Shown here piece by piece: positions 32,880 through 45,600 of a stretch of 64,000 bases of DNA (positions are counted from its first letter, which is position 1; each line of letters opens with the position of its first letter). The stretch spans positions 5,875,715-5,939,714 of the forward strand of contig OZ029927.1 of assembly GCA_964023275.1 (NCBI GenBank). Reading direction: 5' to 3'. The notes below the pieces were generated by a model. That model was given only the letters and a program-made list of their open reading frames with translations. It was not told the DNA's origin and did no database searches. The translations under genes and the position numbers were made by a program. This DNA comes from Norana najaformis (taxonomy: Eukaryota > Annelida > Clitellata > Crassiclitellata > Hormogastridae).

Positions 32880-33685
32880 GAACAACTCACTAAGAGAAAT
32901 GCATACATCACCCAATCTGTTTATAATATAAAAAAATAATAACTTCTTTCATTCTCTGGAGGGATCATAAAAACCTTGGTTAAAAAATGATAAAAATAAT
33001 AACACTCCTGCCACTTGGCTTTGAAACTCTGGGCCCTATTAGCAATGCTGGGCTTACTTTTATTACGAAGCTCGGGCACTCTCTAACGTTATTATCTGGC
33101 GATAAAAGAGAAACATGCTATTTTTTCCAGCTCCTATCAGTTGCCATCCAACGCTTTAATACTGTCAGCTTTTGCCAAAACCTGACGAGATTTAGCCAAC
33201 CCCGACATTTGATTTCTCCAAAGCCTTTTTTAAAAGTCCAGATGGTACCATGGGCCTTAAAAATAAAAAAATAACAGTAATTATAACAATTAGAATAATA
33301 GCACAAATGAGACCAAAGAAAAGGGTATTGTACATGCAACTAAATTTAACATCCAAATGACATACTGAAAAGCCCCTTTGCTTTGAATCTTGACTTAAAA
33401 GTGTAAGTGAAGGTAAATTCCAAAGGTGAATTAAAGGAGGAATCTGGCCAGGACCCCCACTTAATTTAGGGGGCAAGCCAAAGAGCTGGCTTGCCAAACC
33501 ATTTTCAGCAAGGGTTGCACACAGAAATACTGTAGTAAAAATGGCTATAAACAGATTGGAAAAGGAAATAAAGGAGAGAAAATAGCAAAAAAGCAAGAAA
33601 ATTTGCAAAAAATTGGGTAAACATACATCAAATGACTGTCATAATTGTCCATGCTACACCCTATTCCAATTTTTCTCCCTCAAAA
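32880..33685. other. No recognised gene
   Basis: Intronic stretch between TONSL exon F and the next LINE. The open frames on both strands are short and overlap each other without recognisable motifs. Confidence 0.4.
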
Positions 33686-33689
33686 CTTC

Positions 33690-34330
33690 ATCGATGAGCT
33701 ACCTTTTTCTGCCAGGGTTCTGCAATACGTCACGCATGTAGGGAGTTCTACCGGCCAGTCAGAAGCGTGCCACCACAGTGGTGGCCGTTACTGCAGATAC
33801 TGGGAATTGACTTTGAAAGACGTCATCAACTACAGACCCAACTCAAAAGTGATTGAGAAAATAGCAGCTTTGCAGAAGTCATTTATCTGAAGGCCTCCAA
33901 CCTCATGCCAGAGCTGCAATCCTGCTTCAGAAATAACCGCTACACTGAGATGGTTCTTTGCAGCTGCTTTCAAACATCTACGATACCATCAACTCTGAAC
34001 ATGTTATGCAGCTTGCTGTTCTTGCATGGCATTAAGTGTGGCTTTCAATACATATGATTACAGCATTCTATTAACACATGTCAGTGGCTTCGATCATTTC
34101 TGGATGAGCAGATGATGATGGTAACCATGGGATCAGACTGATCAGTCTCAGTGCCCATTCTCTTTGGTGTCCCTCTAGGGTCCGTCTCTGGGCTGCTCAT
34201 CTGCTTCTTTACATAGCAGATCTGACCTGAGTCATCACAGCATTTGGATCCCATGTCCATCAACACACCATCACGGTATGTTTCAGTTCTCAAAATGCTC
34301 AGTGACATTCAAAAAGGAAAGGTTTTAAGT
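33690..34330 (+). mobile_element. Decayed LINE reverse transcriptase
   Basis: Frames carry INYRPNSKVIEKIAALQ, LMPELQSCFRNNRYTEMVL, SEHVMQLAVL-like text, QWLRSFLDEQMMMVTMGSD and a FGVPLGSVSGLL box. This is the usual RT order, but most motifs are damaged and frames change often. Confidence 0.6.
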
Positions 34331-35631
34331 AGAGATGGGCATTTAATGCTTTACAAACATGAGTAATGCATTACAATTTAAATGCAATTAAGAATTTTAA
34401 TGCAATTCATTTTTTAATGCAGTTATAAAGTCTTGTGCAAAGGAAAGGCAACTAGCCATATGATGACCAAACACAGAACGACTCTTACACTGGAAAATGC
34501 AACCTAAATAACTACTTGGTCTTGTGCAATGGGTTGAACTGCAGTAGAAATTATAGAACTTCATAATCTTAGAAAATCTTGAATTTTTTTAGCATTCTTT
34601 AAACATATGTGATGAAAAGGGGCCACATGAGTTATTCATACCACTACTGTCAGCAAAAAATCTCCAAATAATGAAGTATATTGTTGTATAATGGGAGTAT
34701 TATGGCATTTTATGTAGAATTTAGAACATGCTGCACGCGAAAGATGCGATTTTCGGTAAAACTCATTTAAAGTTACAAAAGCCCAGAGCAAACCCAGTTT
34801 GGAAGTTATACAGCTTGCAATGCTATACTTGCAATGTTCCGTTTTCATAAAGAGTTGTGCTAGATTGATAGATGGAGGTGTCCTCAAGTAAATGCCAGTA
34901 AAAATCCAATTTCGATGTTTGATGGGTCACCACGTTCAGAGGCCTGTTTCCCGATAAATAAATCCTGAGTTGTGGTCCCTTTTCGTATGCAACATCACAT
35001 ATAGGCTATTATAAAATCATACACAGTTTATCATTTAGCAAAAGAACTACTCTGCAACTGGCTGAACTGCAAATAGAACTTAAGCAAACTTCAGCATTCT
35101 GATAAAATCTTGAATTCTTTAAATATTCTTTTAAAATATGTTATAATATTGCAAGCAATTTGGCCAAAATTATAAGTATTTAAACAATTTTAGCATCATT
35201 TTAATTTTTAATTTTTATAATTAAATAAAATTATTGCAAAATATCAGTTGTAAAAAACATTACTAATTTTTGATCAAATTCGATAAAAAAGCAATAATTT
35301 TGTAATCATATAAACAAATTTAGAATTATTTTTATTAAAACTTTTATAATTTAATACAGTTACTGCAAAATATCTCAGCTGTACATGTTACAAATTTCTC
35401 AATAAACTGATTTCTCCATGTCTCAAGCAATGATTAATATTGATCACAAATTTTAATTGATGCCAACATCTTGTTATAAAAAATTTGTTGTCACAAAATA
35501 CATCGGCACAGTAAAATTTAAAAACTTGAAAACCATTCTACATGAACCTGATTTTGTGTTTTTAGGCGAGGAGTGCCTCTGAGGAAAAAAGCTGTACCAC
35601 TCATTCCAGTGTTACAGATCATGTTAATTAC
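34331..35631. other. AT-rich intronic DNA
   Basis: Very AT-rich, with blocks such as taatgcattacaatttaaat and aaattattgcaaaatatcag. No gene, no clear repeat borders. A tagagatgggc word at its start resembles a hAT tip but no partner end was found. 35782-36146 also lacks recognised features. Confidence 0.4.
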
Positions 35632-35781
35632 CTGCTAGGTTAAGTTCTTTTAATATAAACTGATACTGCACAGCTCTGGAAACAGGAAGGAAATGCAAAT
35701 CAGAAAGGCAAAATCCAGACAAATCAAGGTAGCACAAGTGCTCATTACCAATCAGCCGATTCTTTACATTTGTATAAACAT
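35632..35781 (-). CDS. TONSL: TONSL exon E (first leucine-rich repeats)
   Basis: A 150-nt exon with acceptor ATTACAG|AT and donor GCAG|GTAATT. The first two bases complete an Asn codon, followed by 49 full codons and one extra base. The product has two LRR-type segments: LCYLDLSGFCLSDLHFLPV and, at the end, FILKELNLAG, with leucines spaced as in LxxLxLxxN/G-type repeats. In TONSL the first LRRs follow the WDLPPL joint directly, as here. It is too short to stand out as an ORF. It ends in phase 1 and continues into the G-N-R-L-G-D-E repeat of the next exon. Confidence 0.87.
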
Positions 35782-38733
35782 CTGTAATAAAACAGAAACC
35801 AGTTTGTTAAAAAAATTACATAGATTAAGAAATAAATAACAAACATAAACAGATAGAAATCATCTGGAGACTGCATCAATGCAGTACACAAATACAAGTA
35901 CTCTGGTATGTGTGCTTTTTGAGACAAAAAGGTAAAAGTAATACATTTATTTACATGCCTTGAGAACTACATCAGAAGTGAAGGATTATCTGGCAGATGT
36001 GCAACAAGACCACAGCGATCCAACCCTGGGAGTTATCACGTAAATTCCACACATGACAAACTTTGATGCCAAAATGTATAAAATGTGTCAAGACAGCCCA
36101 AATAAATGTAAACCAGTAGAGAGTTAAAGCTAAAGGTACAAGTTGTTTAACCCAATACAGACATGTAGGTAGTCATTGGTAGTATAGGGGTCACGACGAG
36201 ATGGTAGTAATTGGTAGTGGGCACGTACTATTATCTAGACCGCTCTCAGCCTATCGCAGACGTTATATTTTTGAAACCTTACAACAATTAGGCCAAGATA
36301 ATATAATCAAGCACAGAAATAAGAGGAAGATATTTTTAGAATCGGGTCAAAAACATGAAAATCAACCCTGTGGTGGACTAGCCCCTGATGCACCATTTTT
36401 TAACCTTTTCTAACTGTTTTTAGGAGGGGGAGGGAATGGGACAGTAAGCATCTCCAAAAGCCTCTGCTGTTCAACTGCCCACCACGCCACCTTCACATGG
36501 TCCCCCTGTTCTCGAACAGAGTGCGTGGTGGACAAGCGAGTCCTCGCCGGTATATGCGAGTGTCCAAGGGCACAGTGCCTTAAGGATGATGGAGATCATC
36601 AACGCTAGGAGATGGTGTCTCGCTAAAAACACCGAGAGGAAGGCAACAGTAGAACACCTCTCTACAAATCCCGAGTACACAAATGATGAAGCCACTGGAA
36701 AAGCACGATAACAATGTGAACAACTCGAACCGGCCTTCGACGGAGAGAGTCGCGTTCGGCAGGGGAGGGAACAAGGCCTCTTCAGTCGTAAACCAACGAA
36801 ATCCTTGTAAAGAGACAATTCATGTAGGGACATGGAATGTAAGAACTATGTTAAGACCTGGAAAACTTGCAAATGTGATTGAAGAGATGAGAAGGATGGG
36901 CTTGGATATAATGGGACTTTCAGAAGTGAGATGGTGGGAGGACAGAGATTTCATAAGCGAGGGAGTAAGAATAATACACTCTGGAGGAGGAAAGAGTCAA
37001 AACGGTGTTGCCATACTGCTGAAGGAGAAGACTGCCAAATGTGTATCCAAGATAGAAAGACAGGGAGACAGGATGCTCAAGGTAACAATACAAGCCAAGC
37101 CAGTGGACATTGTAATAATACAGGTGTACATGCCCACCACAACACATGAAGAGGAAGAGATAGACACTATGTATGAGATGACTGAGGAAGCACTGGATGG
37201 AACTAGAGGAACAGGCTATGCAATTGTAATGGGAGACTGGAATGCAATTGTTGGAGAGGGTGCAGACGGAAGGTATATTGGAAAATACGGTCTAGGGAAA
37301 AGAAACAGCAGAGGAGACAAACTAGTGGAATTCTGCAGGCGAAAGGAGTTATTTGTGACAAACACCTGGTTCCAACATGAGAAAAGACACAGATACACAT
37401 GGAAAGCGCCAGGAAATGTTGCACGCTACCAACTGGACTATATTATGGCTTGACTAAGGTTCAGAAACAGCGTCAAAAACTCTAGAGCAATACTAGGAGC
37501 TGATGCCGACACAGACCACAACTTAGTAGCCATGAAGGTCCACCTCACACTGAAATTTGTTAAGAGAAAAAAGAAACTAAGACTAAAATGGAACAAGGAA
37601 AAATTGAAAATGAAGAACAAGGAACATCTAGAAGAGTATGATGGCAACTCAACAGAAGAAAGATGGAACAGGTTAAAGAACACCATCATTAAGAATGCGA
37701 CAGAAATTGTGGGTTTTAATCAGCTGCAACCTGCTCGAAAACCATGGATAACGGCAGAGATGCTCTTGGATATGGAGGTGCAAAGAAAATGGAAACATCA
37801 GAGCAAAGAAGAGGCAAGACAAGAGTATAGAAGACCACACAACAAATTATGAAGAACAACAGATAAAGCTAGAGAAAAATGGTGGGAAGAACAATGTAAA
37901 GACCTAGAATCATGGCAGCAACGTGGAAGATATGATCTGGTATATCAAAGGGTAAAGCAAATATCAAGGAAATCAAATGCAGGAGGAGGAATTACAGTCA
38001 GAGACAGACAAGGCAAAATTCTGCACGAAGCTAATGAAGTCACACGCAGATGGAAAGAATACGTGGAAGACCTGTATATGAGCGGAAGCAGACCCAAAAG
38101 ACATGGTGGAGAAATGCATCCTGGACGATACGGAAGACACTGGACCAGAGGTGTTGAAAGACGAAGTGCTGGCGGCCATTAATGAATTGAAAAACAACAA
38201 ATCTGAAGGTTTAGATAATATACCGGCAGAAATGCTAAAAAATCTGGGTGACAAAGCAATGAGGGAGTTAGTAAGACTTTGCCAAGATATATGCACAACC
38301 GGAGTATGGCCGGAAGACTTTCTACAGACCATAATGATTCCACTCAAAAAGAAACCAAACGCCATGGATTGCGAGGATCACCGTACTGTTAACCTTCTGA
38401 CTCATGCTTCAAAGATCATGTTAAGAATTCTAACAAAGACAGTGCAGGCAAAGTCAGAAGCAACAGACTGCTTAGTTGATGACCAGTTTGGATTCAGAAA
38501 GGGCAGAGGAACAAGGGATGCTATTGGAGCCTTGTGAGTGCTCACAGAGAGTTGTCAACATGGCCAAGATGTGTATATATGTTTTGTGGACTATGAAAAG
38601 GCATTTGACAGAGTCGACTGGGGAAGACTAATGAAGAAGACTGGGAGTGGGTTGGAGGGATAGAAGGCTAATAGGAAATCTATACATGGGCCAGAAAATA
38701 CGGATCAGAATAGATGGAGAATATTCAGAACCC

Positions 38734-41700
38734 CCCCCCCCCCCCAAAGACCTACCTGCACCTCACCGTGGTGGGGGGGGGGGTGAAACAGCTAAGTAAG
38801 GGAATGCTCGGTGAGGCTATGCCATCAGTGGTGAAGGCTTTGGCTGAAGGACCACCTAGGGCGATACGTGAGGTGGACAGGCTCACCGGGAACCCCGAAA
38901 ACGGCTGGCTAACGCAGGTGCTGGAAGGACACCTGAGGGCGAAAGAAGTCTGCAAAATGACCCACCGGCCTCCTTACCCTGCCAGGAGAGGAGTGGTCAC
39001 CACCTGGCATAGGACCAAGAAACCTCAACATGAATACGCACTCAGACGAAAATGTGGGCAACGACGTTAACGGGACTTCTCGTCCAGTGAGGGGAAGTAC
39101 CGCGTCCGGCAGGAATGGAGCTATTAGCAGGGCCGTTCCGGTCGTCAACAAGCGAAATCCCCGCACGAAGAAGGATCATCTTTTCAACTGCAAGGAGCAG
39201 ATGAATATTGGTATATGGAACGTAAGAACCTTGTATGCAGCGGGACAACTGGATATTCTCCTGCACCAACTGGAAAAGGTCAGATGGAGTATCATAGGAC
39301 TGTCGGAGGTAAGATGGACGGGAGCCGGAGAGATCAATAACGATGGATATAAGATAATATACTCGGGCAGAGAGGACGGGGAACATAGGGAGGGGGTGGC
39401 GCTGATACTGAAAAGGGAGGCGGCGGAGGCCCTTATCGGATACAGAGCAGTCGGCGCACGAATAATAAGAGCAAGATTCAGAACGGCGAGTGGAAAAGCA
39501 ACAGTTGTACAAGTATACGCACCAACAACGGGATCGACAGAGGAAGAGATAGAAGACTTCTATATGATGCTGCAAGACACAATCCGGGATATACCAAGTC
39601 AGGATCTCATCATAGTTATGGGTGATTTCAACACAAAAGTAGGAAGAGACTGGAAAACGTGGGAGGGTGCAATGGGCAAATTTGGATATGGAGATGAAAA
39701 CGAGCGTGGAGAAAGACTCCTCAACTTCTGCATTGGGAACAACATAAGAGTAATGAACACTGTATTCTACCAAAAGAAGGGAAGTAGAAAATGGACATGG
39801 GAGTCACCAGACGGCCACACAAAGAATATGATCGACTTCATATTAGTGAACAACAGATGGAAGAGTGGAGTGACAATGTGCCGTGCTTTCTCTAAACCGG
39901 ACATAGCCTCGGACCATAAACTAGTAATGGCTGGAATTAAAATCAGGTTGAGAATTAACCGTAGAGTAGTGCAGGAGAGGCGCTTCAATATGGAGAAGCT
40001 CAAAGAAGAAGGCATCAGGCACAAATACAGTGCACTGATAGACAATAGATGGAAACAGGTCAACACGGGAGGACTGGATACGGTAGAGAAGATATGGAAA
40101 GAGGTCAAGGCCACCTATACGGAAGCGGCACAGCAGGCACTAGGATACAGAAAACAGCAGAAGCATAAACCATGGATCTCAAAGGAAGTGTTGGATCTGA
40201 GCGATCAGAGAAGAAACATGAGAGCAACAAAAGCCCACAGCGAGGAAAACAGGAAAAAATATAATAAGATAAAAAAAGAGATCAAAAAGAAGGTGAAGCG
40301 ATGCAAAGAACGGTGGCTGGAGGAGAAGTGCACTGAGGTTGAAGACAACGTGAAGGGACAGAATACTGGGAGGCTGTTTCAGGTGGTAGGGGAAATCTGC
40401 GGCACGGTTAAAATAAAGATGACAACAGTAAAAGACAAGAACGGGAATCTGCTGGAGAACAAAGAGGAGATCAAACAGAGGTGGAAGCAATATTACGAAG
40501 CACTGTATAACGAACAAAACCCAGTAGATAGCACAGTGCTAAGAGAACTTCCAGCCTGTAATAACCAGGAGAATATGGAGGACATCCTTAGAGATGAGGT
40601 GGAGGCAGCCATACGGAACCTGAAGAAAAGGAAGGTGCCGGGAGAAGACAACATTATTGCAGAGATGATACAAGCGGGAGGGGACTGCTCGACCGAGATG
40701 CTGCACACGCTATGTAGGAAAATTTGCCAAGAGAAAAAATGCCCAGCAGACTGGGGGAAGGCAGTTATTGTCCCTATCCACAAGAAAGGAGATAGAACTG
40801 AATGTGGAAACTACAGAGGAATAACTCCGCCAAAGCCGGTCCCAAGCCCAGTTGAAAAAGGAGGAGGGTTCTGCGGTGGGTTTGCGGCCCGCCCAGGTAA
40901 AAAAGAACTTGCAACAGAAACGATACAGGAAATGTCAACTTCATAGACTTCAGGAAGGCCTTCGACAGTGTGCACAGGCCGACAGTATGGAGCATACTCA
41001 GACACTATGGCATACCAGAAAAAATCATCGACATAATAAAAAACATGTACCAAGAAAGCAGATGCACAGTAAGGTCAGATGGGAAACTAGGGGACTGGTT
41101 CCATATTGTCACCGGGGTGCGCCAGGGGTGTGTGCTGTCACCGCTGCTATTCCTGCAGGCTAGGAAAGGCCAGCGCGGTATTTGGAAAACTAAGTAACAT
41201 ATGGAGAAACAAGGGATAAGCCTACACATCAAAATAAGACTATACTATAGTCCTATCTACCCTGCTATACAGCTCCGAGACTTGGCCGATGACAGTTGCA
41301 AACCTGAAGAGAATGGAGGCAGCACATCACCGCTGGCAGCGAAAGATCTTGGGAGTCACGTGGAGAGACATGGTGAGGAATGAGGAGATCAGGAGAAGAA
41401 CGGGAATGGAGAGAATTGAAGAGATGATGAAGAGAGCAAGACTGCGATGGTTGGGACACCTGCAACGTATGGATGAGGACAGAATCCCGAAGCAGGCAAT
41501 TGACTGGGCCCCAGGCGGGTGGAGAAGGAAGAGAGGAAGACCAAAAAAGAGCTAGAGGAACACGATCACAAAAGACCTCACAGATGGAGGACTGACGTGG
41601 AAGGAGGCTGCCAGAGCTGCTCAGGACAGAGAAGGATGGAGAACCTGTATCGCCCAATGTGCGCCAGCACGTGGAGGGACTAAGGTCTAAGGTAAGGACA

Positions 41701-43014
41701 GAGGAATTAGCCTGCTAAGTAACCCAGGGAAGGTATACACCAAGATACTGCAGCAGTGCCTGAAGAGGCATGTGGAGGCGGTGGTGGCAGAGGAACAGGC
41801 GGGCTTCAGAGCTGGTAGAAGCACAGTAGACCAACTATTTGTGGTTAGACAACTATAAGAGAAATATTTTGGAAGGAACAAAATCTTGTACAATAACTTC
41901 ATTGACTTCAAACAGGCCTTTGATAGCGTGTGGCAGCAGGGGCTGTGGCAGGTGCTGAGAAGCTACGGGGTTCCGGAAGACCTGGTGGAGTTGCTGGAAG
42001 ATCTGTACAGCAAATCGATTATTGCAGTGAACTTGGATGGGGAACTAACAGAATGGTTTAAGACGGAGGTGGGAGTAAGACAGGGCTGTGGATTGTCGCC
42101 GTATCTATTCAACCTGTTGCTGGAGGCAGTTATGAGCCTCGCACTGAGATCTACCGAGGCCGGGGTCATGATGAATGGGCGGCTCCTGAACAACCTACGT
42201 TTCGCAGATGACATAGACCTGGTCGCGGAGAAACCGGCCCATCTTCAGGAGCTGACGGACAGAGTGGACGAGAGCAGCAAAAGACTGGGCCTCAAAATCA
42301 ATGCGCAAAAGAGCAAAACAATGACTGTTGGGAAAAGGCAGGAGAACCTGGAGGTCAAACTGGAGAGTGGGACCCTGGAACAAGTGACAGAATTCGTATA
42401 TCTGGGGAGCGTTATAACGGAAGACGGGCGATGTACAAGAGACATCAGATGCAGGATTGGCTTGGCGTGCGCGATGTTCGGCAGACTGAGCAAGATATGG
42501 AGAAGCAAAGAGATATCAATAAGAACTAAGAAAAAGCTATACGAATCATTTGTCATCCCAGTGTTGCTGTACAGAGCAGAATGCTGGTGCCTGCGCAGGG
42601 AGGATGAGAGGAGACTGCTGGTGGCAGAAATGGCCTGGCTGAGAAGAATGCTGGGCAAAAGCAGGAGAGACAGGATCCGAAACGAGGTAATACGCAGGGA
42701 GCTCGGGCTGACGGATACAGTAGTAGACACGGTCAGGAAAAAAAGGCTCTCTTGGTTCGGGCATGTATCAAGAATGGACGACAGGAGACTTCCGGCTATG
42801 GCGATGTATAGTTATGTAGAAGGTACAAGAAGCCGTGGAAGACAACCAAAAACCTGGATGGACAATATAAAGGAGGATCTGAAGGCGTGGAACATGGATA
42901 TGAGAGAAGCGGTGGACAAAACCAGAGACAGAAGTGCCTGGAGATGACAAGTTGAGGCCTCATCGTTGGCCCATTGGCCTGATGGAGGAGAATAAAAGAA
43001 AGAAGAAGAAAAGA
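38734..43014 (+). mobile_element. RTE-like LINE (middle), inserted in the outer LINE
   Basis: Flanked by attcagaaccc at 38723-38733 and 43015-43025. The 5' end has a C15 run paired with a G12 run around cacctcaccgtggtg. ORF 39030-40946 covers the endonuclease (NIGIWNVRTLYAAGQLDILL; GLSEVRWTGAGEI; VVQVYAPTTGSTEEE; IVMGDFNTKVGRDW; SDHKLVMAG) and the RT start (VPGEDNIIAEMIQAGGD; CGNYRGI). It is cut at 40823 by a third LINE and resumes at 41708 (LLSNPGKVYTKILQQCLKRH; EEQAGFRAGRSTVDQL, then one stop). The RT core follows (FIDFKQAFDSVWQQGLW; GVRQGCGLSPYLFNLLLEAV; RFADDIDLVAE), and the tail GRQPKTWMDNIKEDLK at 42947. Confidence 0.9.
40823..41697 (+). mobile_element. Internally deleted RTE-like LINE (innermost)
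   Basis: Flanked by acagaggaat at 40813-40822 and 41698-41707. A short 5' piece runs straight into RT: NFIDFRKAFDSVHRPTVWSI, then TGVRQGCVLSPLLF, where the sequence jumps (about 41155) to the thumb region ASAVFGKLSNIWRNKGISLH, then RWQRKILGVTWRDMVRNEEI, RLRWLGHLQRMDEDRI and GRPKKS. The palm with its YADD box is missing. The tail is (taagg)n. Non-functional, probably cross-mobilised or deleted later. Confidence 0.85.
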
Positions 43015-44385
43015 ATTCAGAACCCGGAAAACTAAGCAGGGGAGTGAGACAAGGGTGCCCATTGTCACCACTACTCGTCAACATCTACATAGAAGAGCTT
43101 AACCGAGAGGCACTAGAAGATATGGAAGAAGGAATTAAGGTTGGAGGCAGACTGATGAAGGCTCTAAGATTTGCAGATGACCAAGCAATGTTGTCGGGTA
43201 GCCAAGAGGGTCTGCAAAGAATGGTGGACCGTCTACACACCATATCAATTGAGTATAGTATGAAAATAAATATCAAGAAGACAAAGATGACGAGAATAAG
43301 CAAAGGAGAAGAAACAATAGTAAGAATAAACATCAATGGAGAAGAAATAGAACAAGTAAAAGAATTCTGCTACCTAGGAAGCGTTGTCACGCAAGATGCC
43401 AAGTGCCACAAGAAAATTAAAAGAAGAATAGCATTAGGCAAAGACGCATTCTCAAAACAAAAAGAGTTACTGAGAGGAAAAATGAACAAGAACTTAAAGA
43501 AACGAATGATTAAACCTCTGATATGGAGCATGGTGCTGTATGGATCTGAAACATGGACCATGAGAAAGGAGGACATCAAGAGATTGGAGGTCTTCGAAAT
43601 GTGGATTTGGCGCAGGATGGAAGAAGTTAGTTGGATGGAGCACATACCAAATGAGGAGGTGCTGAAAAGAGTTGAGGAAGAAAGATCCTTGACAGCTACA
43701 ATAAAGAGTCGACAACGAAAATGGATTGGTCACATACTGAGAGGGGACTCACTCTTGAGAACCATAACTGAGGGCAGATTGGAGGGGAAGAGGACAAGAG
43801 GAAGACCCAGACAGATGCTGCTGGATTGGATGATGACAGATGGACACAGCAGATTGAAAGAAGAAGCCCAGCACTGAGAGGAGTGGCGTCATCGGGCGTT
43901 TGAACCTGCCTGAGGGCAGAGAACCAAAAGAAAAGAAAAACTGTTTTTAGATAAGTTTTTTTGATGTGCTAGTTGAACAGACCAGTCTGCATGCTGAGCA
44001 GAGTAGGTCAGGTGCACAGAAGGCAGGTAAACGCCACAGGACAAAATGGAACCCTACTTATGTTCAGAGAATAAGATCAAGATTTCCAAAGACAGCCTCA
44101 AGAAGACTCAGTATGAATGCGAAGTTGCAAAGTTTTATGCTTCCACATTTGCCACGAGCAAAATCAGATGGTAGTTCTGTGAGCCAGTGCTGAGTAAATA
44201 AGTAAATGCCTGAGGAGCGTAAGGAAGATATGCAATATAGCACATTAAAACAACAGTTCAAATTTCCATTCTAAATTGTCCTCTTAGAACTGTTCAGTCC
44301 AGTCTGTTGCAGTGTTGTTGATGTTGTGGTTGTATTGCTGTGCATGTGTTTGGGAGGTGGTAGAGTGGGTAGGCAACTTTGAGTT

Positions 44386-45250
44386 CCCCAAAATTTTGAT
44401 TCAAAAACTGAACAGAAGGATTGAAAGAGGAGATAAAATGCTAAAGAATGACGTTAACCTCAAGTCCGTATGTCAAAGTGACCAAGATAAGTTAAAAAGC
44501 TCTTACTATTTAGGCGTTTTCTTATAACTCCTTTGATTTTTACAACTACTATCTGTATTCTAGAAACATTGTATCTCCTTCATTTATGAAAATATTTTCA
44601 AAATTTTTGTGAGGTTTTGTCTGGCATTAATTTCTGCACAGTTCTTGTGCTGACACTACATACGCTGTCACTGGAAAAGTTTTCTATGGGGGTTTGAACA
44701 TGAAAAAAGTTTTAAAATGGGTACAGTTTGGTACAACTATGGGTACCCTCAAAAACTTTTTCTCAAAAACTGGACAGATGATTTGAAAGAAGAGATAAAT
44801 TGCTAAAGAATGATGTCAACCTCATCTGTATGTCAAAAATGACCAAGATCTGATAAGTTAGAAATTTCTTACTTTTCATGTGTTTTCTTATATTTCTTTC
44901 AATTTTTACGACTTGGTCTACATACTAAAACTATCCTATCTCCTTCATTTATGAAAATATTTGAAAAATTTCTTTTGGATTTTGCCTGGTATTGATTTCT
45001 ACACATTTTTTGTGCTGACATTACAAATGTTGTCACTGAAATATTTTTCTATAGGGGCTTGAACATGAAAAAAGTAAAAAATGGGGTGGTGTACAATTTG
45101 GGGCAACTTTGGGTACCCCAAAAGTTTTTTGTAGCAAAAACTAGATAGATGGATGGGAAGAGGAGATCATATGCTAAAGAAAGATGGTAACGTCATGTCT
45201 GTAGATCAAGAACTGACTGAGATACAACAAGTTGAATACTATTTAATTAA
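44386..45250. repeat. About 365-bp tandem repeat, three units, in the piggyBac 3' region
   Basis: Units start near 44386, 44750 and 45114. Each opens with a run like ccccaaaa..tttt..aaaaactg, then gaaagaggagataaaatgct and aaagaatgacg. The same unit recurs twice at 56527 and 56900. Diverged (roughly 75-85% by eye). No ORF. Confidence 0.8.
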
Positions 45251-45429
45251 TAGGGCATTTTCTGGTTAAATCACTCGTCATCAGGGCCTAGGCAGAAAAA
45301 ATTCTCTTGTCAGTTAAGGGTTAAAGAATCACAGTTTGACCCTTTGAATGTCACTGTTGCACCATGCAACATTAAGGATGCTCTTACTTAGATTGCTGAA
45401 AGTTGGGGAACCTTTGATCTATGTGAGCT

Positions 45430-45600
45430 CATAGTAAATTTAGTCAATCAAAGGAGGGAAGGAACAGAAGAGGAAGATGCCGACAGATGTTGCTGGAATG
45501 TATGATGATGGATGGATAAAGCAAACTGAAGAAAGGTCAGTGACACCATAGGTCAAATGAACCTGCTAACGGTAGAGAATTTGAAGAAAGAACCATTTAA
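45430..45600 (+). mobile_element. RTE/L1-like LINE 3' tail
   Basis: Reads GRCRQMLLECMMMDG and then a (gaa)-rich 3' end with ctgctaacggtagagaa, corresponding to GRPRQMLLDWMMTDG and cctgagggcagagaa at the end of the outer LINE (43790-43930). Only the last about 50 codons are present. 45600-46456 and 46536-47118 hold nothing recognised. Confidence 0.6.

Larger units (their letters stand above)
36424..43938 (+). mobile_element. RTE/L1-like LINE (outer), inserted in piggyBac
   Basis: Flanked by aactgtttttag at 36412-36423 and 43939-43950. Endonuclease: TIHVGTWNVRTMLRPGKLAN, MGLSEVRWWEDRDFISEGV, IVMGDWNAIVGEG, HRYTWKAPGNVARYQLDYI (ends at a stop near 37450). Linker ARKPWITAEMLLDME. RT: SEGLDNIPAEMLKNLGDKA, ASKIMLRILTKTVQAKSEA, DQFGFRKGRGTRDAIGAL. 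The insertion at 38734-43014 splits it just before GVRQGCPLSPLLVNIYIEEL; FADDQAMLSG and the C-terminus GKRTRGRPRQMLLDWMM follow, ending 43877. The YADD-type box reads FADD. Several frame breaks. Confidence 0.88.
36151..45320 (+). mobile_element. piggyBac-like transposon carrying a nested LINE stack
   Basis: Bounded by TTAA at 36147-36150 and 45321-45324, with ends CCCAATACAGACA and (complement of right) CCCTTAACTGACA, as for piggyBac. The transposase N-terminal domain reads GGLAPDAPFFNLFLTVF (about 36370-36420), is cut by the LINE at 36424, and resumes FFDVLVEQTSLHAEQS (43957-44010), matching the piggyBac pattern of a Pro-Asp-x-x-P...F...EQTN-Y-A block. The DDE core is missing or unrecognisable. 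The 3' part contains three copies of an about 365-bp repeat. Confidence 0.72.

Noticed and set aside
34331-34440. tagagatgggc word as the left end of another hAT element
   Set aside because: No matching inverted end or 8-bp duplication found downstream.
39042-39773. 243-codon minus-strand ORF
   Set aside because: Shadow of the plus-strand LINE endonuclease, without family motifs.
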